Shown here piece after piece: positions 58,945 through 64,000 of a stretch of 64,000 bases of DNA (position 1 is the first letter of the stretch; every line of letters starts with the position of its first letter). The stretch comes from Quillaja saponaria (taxonomy: Eukaryota; Streptophyta; Magnoliopsida; Fabales; Quillajaceae): positions 9,486,001-9,550,000 of the forward strand of contig CM055607.1 of assembly GCA_029379385.1 (NCBI GenBank). The letters are read 5' to 3'. Position numbers and translations under genes: made by a program. The notes under the pieces are model-generated. The model was not told the origin of the DNA and did not search any database. It saw only the letters and a program-made list of their open reading frames with translations.

Positions 58945-59065
58945 CGGTGGCTCTCTTTAGCCCCATATGTGTATGCAAGCTTGCTTTCGATTTCTTTGTA
59001 AGGAAAATCCACATCCCGCTGCAAAATAATAAAGAAAGAAAGAAAAAGGAAGACAAAGACTACAA
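58945..59065 (-). repeat. Duplicated orphan exon-like segment, copy 3
   Basis: As at 51660-51800: a pyrimidine tract and ATTTTGCAG up to 59019, then CGGGATGTGGATTTTCC. The other members are at 45584 and 51660. Confidence 0.5.
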
Positions 59066-59276
59066 TTTGTGTTATATATATATATGATCCAGAAATTAAT
59101 AGAGTTACATAATTTAATTTGAATTTATATATAATCAAAGTATTATATATGTTATAATAAGTAAATAATTAGAACATGTTTAATTAGTTGAGAGTATTTG
59201 TATTTTGTAAGGTTTGGATCAACACTAATTTTTCTATGGCGCCTAAGTTTTCACATGCCAACTTGCATTATATATT

Positions 59277-59662
59277 AAGTCCCTGTTTGATTAGCTTTTA
59301 AAACAAATTTTGAGTTTAAGTTTTTCTACAAAGCTGTTTGGTAATAGAGGTTCTATTTTTTAAGTTTTAAGGAAAAATATTTTTGGGTTTTTAGAATCCT
59401 AAAAGTTGAAGTTAAAAAACAGAAACCTTTGCAAATGAAAAATAATAGAAGTTCAAATAAATTTTAATAATTATTTAATTTAGACAAATATAACCATAAT
59501 ATATATCAAAATGGTCTTTTTAATAATTTTAATACTCAATATTCTTTTTTAAAATATAAGATAAAATAATTTTTTATATTTGAGTTGACTCATCTAAACA
59601 CTTTTTCAATTTTTTAAACAGTTTTACTTGAAAAGATACAAATTAATCAAACAGACCCTCAA
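59277..59662. mobile_element. MITE in the copy 14 promoter region, copy 2
   Basis: Ends AGTCCCTGTTTGATTAGC and (inward) GAGGGTCTGTTTGATTAA. It sits at the same place as the element before copy 11, so it was present before those two blocks separated. Confidence 0.7.
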
Positions 59663-59736
59663 TTTTATAGAGGCAAACAAAAAAATATATCTTAAAAACT
59701 ATTGTAGCCTGTGGTAAAATAGTAACCGCATCTTTG

Positions 59737-59748
59737 TTGACTTTGACC
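59737..59748 (+). promoter_or_regulatory. Double W-box upstream of copy 14
   Basis: TTGACTTTGACC, 105 bp before the ATG at 59853. The box is intact although the gene is broken. Confidence 0.6.
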
Positions 59749-59852
59749 CAAAAAATTAATAAACTAAATCTTCATTGACAAGGAAGACTTGGACTGATCC
59801 ACCAAATATGTGTAATATGAGTTGTTAAATATTGAAATCTAGAGGAAGAAAG

Positions 59853-60087
59853 ATGAGGCTGTTGGAGTTTCTTTTACGGTTGTGTTTGCTTGTTTTTCTT
59901 CTTTCCCAGCCTTTCAATTGCCAGCAGGCCGTTTCGTTCACCTCCTCCTCCTTCACAAGCCTCATGGAGCCGGAGGCCATCCCCTCCACCGTCAAGGCAA
60001 TTCCTACCAACACCACTCTAGCCATCCATCGCTGGCGGGCCACCTCCTCCACCATCACGTATTGGTGCTCCTGATTATCGTCGATGA
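59853..60087 (+). pseudogene. Peptide family copy 14, frameshifted
   Basis: The signal peptide matches copy 11 residue for residue (MRLLEFLLRLCLLVFLLSQP). One extra base near 59913-59922 then shifts the frame, giving a non-family Ser/Thr-rich end that stops at 60074. In the old frame the mature part (R-P-F-R-S, four Pro), the TAG and the downstream tail can still be read, but the tail is decayed (R-I-G-A-P-D-Y-R-R). An 874-bp element is inserted shortly downstream (60145). Confidence 0.75.
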
Positions 60088-60144
60088 ACAATATATATAT
60101 ATACATATATAATTTCACATGGTGCTGTCCACACATCCAGCCTA

Positions 60145-61018
60145 TGTAATACTCCAAAACATTGATTGGGAAAGAGGAAAGAGAAGACTGTGATGCATAT
60201 AATTCACAATGGTCAATTACTAAGTATTTTTCAGCTAGAGCTAGCATTTGAATTCATGTTAAGTAAGTTGTTGACTTTTCAAATGTATATGGTCCAGTTA
60301 GACTTGGTTTGTTACAGATGGTATCAGAATATTTATCCTTTGTGGTGTGTGGGCCAGGGCAGGTTCAATCATTTCATTCAGTTAAATGACAAAAAATTTA
60401 TTATATCACATAAAATAAAAAGTTGAATATTAATAAAAAAATATTATTATTCATAAATAAAAATATATTTTTATTATTTAATTTTGTCAAATGACAAAAA
60501 TACCTTTCATATCATATTAAAAAATATAAAATAAAAAAAATAAAAATTTGAATATAAAAAAAATAATAATAATAAATCAATTCATTTTAGTTAAATGACA
60601 AAAATATTTTTCATATAATTGTCAATAAATAATTAATGTTAAATAAATAAATTACTTAAGTAATTTTAAACTAAAATATTAATATTAATAAATAATAAAA
60701 TAAATATAAGTAATAATTAGTTAATTAATAATAAATAAATCATATAGTTTTTTAAAAAATTAATTAAAAAGTTAAGAAATATATATATACATATATTTTT
60801 ATTACTTTATCTATAAAGGGATATTTTTGTCATTTTAACATAACTTTGATATTATTTCATGTCTAAAAACTGCATAGAAAATTAATAAATGGAATGAAAC
60901 AATTATTCCTTACCGGCGCTACCAAACAATAGAATTAAATGATTATTCCATTCATCTGCATTCCATTCCCATTGCCTTTTTAAAAGATACTTAAGTCAAT
61001 TGGACTTGGGGTGTTACA
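60145..61018 (+). mobile_element. LTR-retrotransposon derivative with 5-bp target duplication
   Basis: TG...CA ends (TGTAATACTCC ... GGGTGTTACA) and a perfect 5-bp duplication GCCTA (60140-60144, 61019-61023). At 60317-60330 GATGGTATCAGAAT resembles the initiator-Met primer-binding site, and GGTTTGTTACA just before it matches the right end, so the first 172 bp look like a 5' LTR. The rest is AT-rich and non-coding, and the 3' LTR is only partly recognisable. Non-autonomous or deleted. Confidence 0.75.
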
Positions 61019-61023
61019 GCCTA

Positions 61024-61574
61024 CGTGTTCATTAGATCGATGAAGCAAGAATAAAGATATGGGTTGCTATATATATATATATATATATTTCTCTTTTTGA
61101 TCATTTACAAAAACAATGAAATAAAAGTTTATAATATGTTTTAATCAGAATTAAGATGCTATATATAATTAAAGTGTTTCTTCTAGGCTCATAAGTGAGA
61201 TCATTATTTATCAGTATATTTTTATTTTAATTAGGTGTTAAAATAATCAATCTGATTTTCCATTATAATAGAAATCAATGTGATTAAGATTAATTTACTT
61301 AATATTTTTCCTACTTTGACCAATATAATTTTATTTTTTTAGTGGTCAAGTGACATATATCTAGACCAGTTTACGTGTATCTCGATTAATCAGCTTCTCT
61401 AATCTAATAAAAGACATATCTAACACAAGGCACTAAGAAATTTATGATAATTTTTAATTCTCACAATTTATTTAAGGAGATTCAACTCAAAAATTTTCTT
61501 GATCACGAAACCAATAATATAATTATTTTTTAACTCTTGAATTAAACAAAAAGAATAGTAATAATATTTTTAGA
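61024..61574. other. Copy 14 3' flank (continued)
   Basis: The shared downstream sequence of plus-strand copies resumes after the inserted element (ATCGATGAAGCAAGAATAAA). No gene. Confidence 0.55.
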
Positions 61575-62175
61575 TAATTATTGTGTTTATTATAGGCTCT
61601 TTTATAGAAGGATGTGAATGATAAACGCAGAATATGAACATAAGAATTTTAGATTTGAAAAAATGGAAGGGTACCCTTCCAAATCTTTTTCAATTTCACA
61701 TTTTCATAATTTTTGCATATTGTGAATAATATATCTTATTCTTTTTCTTAAATACTTATTAATAACTAAATAAAATATTTTAATGACATAATCATAAAAT
61801 TATGTAATAATATATCTTTTCTTTTCTTTTCCCACTCAATCCTTAAATAAGAAATATACCTTATCATTTTCTCTTTTCTCTCTAACATTTTTCAAACTTC
61901 AAAATAAGATAAGGAATAAATATTATTTTTTCTTTCCTCTCCTCTTCTCTCATTTCCCTCCAACTCATAAGATAAAAAAGAAGCTAAATGCACTAATACA
62001 TTACCAAAAACTAAAGTGGCTACAATACCCAGAACTTATAGGTGAATGCTACTTTTGTATTTTAACGTGAGACAGGATCACTTTTTGTTCACCCTGCACA
62101 GCACATTCCATGAAAGTCATATTTTCTTTTCTTGTGAATTGTGATGCAATGTATTGGTTTATGACACAACTTAGT
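61575..62175. repeat. Block marker segment, copy 4, split by a MITE
   Basis: Matches the other marker segments, but a MITE related to 39379-39765 lies inside it (about 61655-61968; shared AAATTATGTAATAATATAT). Confidence 0.65.
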
Positions 62176-62462
62176 CTTAAAAAAAATTAACGAGTTAAAG
62201 ACTAAGATCTCCACCCGATGATGTTGTTTATAATCTTTCTTTCTTTCTTTTTTTTAATCTTTAGAAAACTTAGTCTTAGCAATCTAATTTGATAAATTTA
62301 ATGATATCATTAATTAGTTAATGCAGCAAAAGAAAAAGTGAAAATCTACAATGATGTATTTAATATTTATAATAAAAAAATATCATAGATATTATTCATT
62401 GTTGTTGTTTGGAATTCACTCAAACTCTTTTACAGAATCAAAGGTACTGCAATTTGGTGTAG

Positions 62463-62754
62463 TTATGGACGTGGAGAACAAGGACCTGAAGGCGTTGGAG
62501 GCTCTGGGCTATGATGAATAGGATCTCTTGATTCTCTTCTATGATCATGTTGTAGGCCAGAAGGATTGCCTAATTTCAATGGCCTTGAGACTTCACCTCT
62601 ACACAAAAATGTTTGAGCAATTGAAGTAAATATTACTTGATTGTCTGGATATATATATATATATATACACGTACCTGTCTGAAATGGATGGAATAGAAAG
62701 ACAAAGAAGCAAGCAGCACAAGCTTAAAACAAATCTTATTAACCTCATCATCAT
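62463..62754 (-). CDS. Secreted Pro-rich peptide family, copy 15 (two exons)
   Basis: Exon 1 is 62754-62675 and exon 2 is 62598-62463; donor AG|GTACGTG, acceptor TTTTGTGTAG. Phase 2, 71 codons plus TAA. It starts with three ATG codons, then R-L-I-R-F and VLSLCCLLLCLS, signal end I-P-S-I-S-D. The mature part R-G-E-V-S-R-P-L-K-L-G-N-P-S-G is Arg/His-rich later on (H-D-H-R-R-E-S-R-D). The tail is P-E-P-P-T-P-S-G-P-C-S-P-R-P. The P-S-G-P core recalls the CLE motif, but the His-rich CLE end and its spacing are missing. A single Cys in the tail is unusual for the family. No lesion was seen. Confidence 0.7.
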
Positions 62755-62995
62755 CAATATATATCTCTCATTGTAATTGTGAACAAATTTGAGAGTAGGA
62801 TTATAGATGAGGCAGCAATTGAGAAGTATTATTTAAAGCCACTAAAATTAGTTGTTTATATGGAAAAGTGTTTTGAGTTTTTTTTTAATTTTTTTTTTTT
62901 CCTAAATTTTGCTTTCTTCTTTTGTCCACCTTGGATCTGTGCAACAAATTCCAGACCGAGTCAAGTCTTCCACTCTTCCTTCCCAGTGTTGCTGA
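62755..62995. other. 5' flank of copy 15
   Basis: Leader-type repeat (GAGTAGGATTATAGATGAGG, 62791-62810) shared with copies 12 and 13. No gene. Confidence 0.5.
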
Positions 62996-63030
62996 TCATG
63001 GGCGGTAACCAGGACCATTTCCATTTCCAT
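62996..63030 (-). pseudogene. Peptide family copy 16, tail relic
   Basis: The minus strand reads G-N-G-N-G-P-G-Y-R-P then TGA (62996-62998). It sits at the same position relative to the leader-type repeat as the relic at 49197. No signal peptide is attached. Confidence 0.45.
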
Positions 63031-63465
63031 ACTTTTGAAAATTGAAATTATTAAGTTAAAATATGATAAAATAAAATCAAAATAGGGATTTTGTCATAGA
63101 TATTTGCTCCAGCGCCAAAAATGGGCTTGTGATTAGGGGCTCATCAAATTGGGCTTTAGTTCCTGCTAACATGTGCATGCTAATTAAGCCTATGTTGATA
63201 ATATCTTTTTTGCTATTTCAAAAACTCTTATGTTATATAATATAAGCCAAAATCCATGGCTATATTCTATGTTCTTTTGCAATCAAAAATTATATTGTAC
63301 AAACAATAATTTGAAACACAATGCAATCTCTTCTTATTACATGAATATATCAATCTTTAACTATTAATTATAATTATAAAAGAATAATATACATATATAA
63401 TTTATCTGGCACTCTGGATCACAACAAGCACTACATCTATGAAACTGAGCATATCAAATAAATTG
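63031..63465. other. Spacer between copies 16 and 17
   Basis: AT-rich; about 63115-63180 resembles 54140-54240. No gene. Confidence 0.4.
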
Positions 63466-63627
63466 TCATGGGTGATGGCCATGATCACCACTGGGTGATG
63501 GAGGTGATGGTCTCCGGTGATCACCAACACGGCCAGGTGAATGAGGAAGCTCCCTGCACGGAACAAATTGGTTTGAAAGAAGAAGAAGAAGAGACAAGTA
63601 CAAGCATAAAAGAAACCATAATGCCAT
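63466..63627 (-). CDS. Secreted Pro-rich peptide family, copy 17 (diverged)
   Basis: A 53-residue intronless frame. Signal MALWFLLCLYLSLLLLLS, then N-Q-F-V-P-C; the mature part R-E-L-P-H-S-P-G-R-V-G-D-H-R-R-P is followed by the tail S-P-P-S-P-S-G-D-H-G-H-H-P at the stop. The tail keeps the family grammar (P-P-x-P-S-G-x-x-G-x-x-P) with His in place of Ser-Arg. It may be the living relative of the tail relics at 49197 and 62996. Upstream (63628-63830) are several TA microsatellites and a CTCTCTCAATATATATATAC promoter-like stretch. Confidence 0.6.
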   Translation of the reverse strand: MALWFLLCLYLSLLLLLSNQFVPCRELPHSPGRVGDHRRPSPPSPSGDHGHHP

Positions 63628-64000
63628 GGATCATCGATATCTTCTCTAGTTAGTACTTACTCTCAATATGTAAAATAACAAATACAAAGAAGAGAACAAA
63701 ATGAGAGAGGATGCAAGCCAAAAATAGGAATAATGTATATATATATATATATATAGTTCACTGTTTGCTAGCTTTAGATGCGTGAATATAATTTCTCCTC
63801 TCTCTCAATATATATATACACGTGTATAGCCCTACCTTCTTTGACCATGAAAAAGGCTATCTGTATTTTGCATAGGCAGCCGCATGAATGTCACTAATGG
63901 ACATTGTTATTTAAAGCCATAATTTCTGGTGACATTCCCAAAGCGTGATGAAAATAATTGCTCTCTGGAAATCAGTTTTGCTAATTTCTCCATTTCTTTT
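63628..64000. other. 5' flank of copy 17 to window end
   Basis: TA-rich with a possible TATA box for copy 17 (about 63733-63755). No further gene was seen before the edge. Confidence 0.45.

Noticed and set aside
62463..62754. Copy 15 as a CLE peptide
   Set aside because: P-S-G-P is present, but the end is C-S-P-R-P instead of the CLE x-P-x-H-(H/N), and relatives in the array vary away from CLE.

Overview
This is a nuclear, AT-rich plant window, almost certainly from a eudicot. It has intron-rich genes with GT-AG introns, a cytosolic glutamine synthetase, a coiled-coil NLR, an NFXL1 zinc-finger gene and a KT/HAK/KUP potassium transporter, plus plant transposons of the Ty3/gypsy, Mutator-like, Helitron and MITE types.

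Layout. Positions 1-2641 hold the 5' part of a decayed Ty3/gypsy element on the minus strand; it runs off the left edge and has an LTR with an internal 215-bp tandem duplication. A small conserved plant gene of unknown function follows (3760-3945, +). Positions 4-9.9 kb are mostly non-coding: a duplicated segment split by a MITE, an inverted duplication of a receptor-kinase LRR fragment, and an LTR remnant. Then come a complete 12-exon cytosolic glutamine synthetase (9950-12961, -; 356 aa), an RPM1-type CC-NBS-LRR gene with a one-base frameshift (15321-18378, -), an uninterrupted NFXL1 reading frame with a 5'-UTR intron (20790-24092, +), and a 10-exon potassium transporter with one extra base in exon 6 (25718-31876, +).

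From 32.5 kb to the right edge the window is a repeat-rich array of one small-gene family, which I do not recognise. I count 17 traces: full genes, frameshifted or truncated copies, and tail relics. The encoded proteins are about 53-78 residues. They have a strong hydrophobic signal peptide (often beginning MRLL or MRLI), a Pro/Ser/Arg-rich middle, and a short C-terminal tail ending in variants of G-x-P-G-(S/T)-R-P followed immediately by the stop. This is the layout of plant secreted prepropeptides (CLE, CEP, PIP, IDA classes), but the tail fits none of those consensus motifs as I know them. Two forms exist: minus-strand genes, several with one phase-2 intron right after the signal peptide, and plus-strand genes with a double WRKY-type W-box about 110 bp upstream of the ATG and an in-gene TAG before the conserved tail. 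The two forms lie head-to-head in blocks of several kb that have been duplicated repeatedly. Transposon insertions shared or not shared between blocks give part of the order of events. I regard this array as the window's candidate undescribed system, possibly a fast-evolving immune or signalling peptide cluster.

Between 34.3 and 38 kb are three head-to-tail Helitron-like units; the middle one carries a degenerate telomere-like minisatellite. The single-base frameshifts in several otherwise good genes could be real lesions or assembly indels; the sequence alone cannot say.
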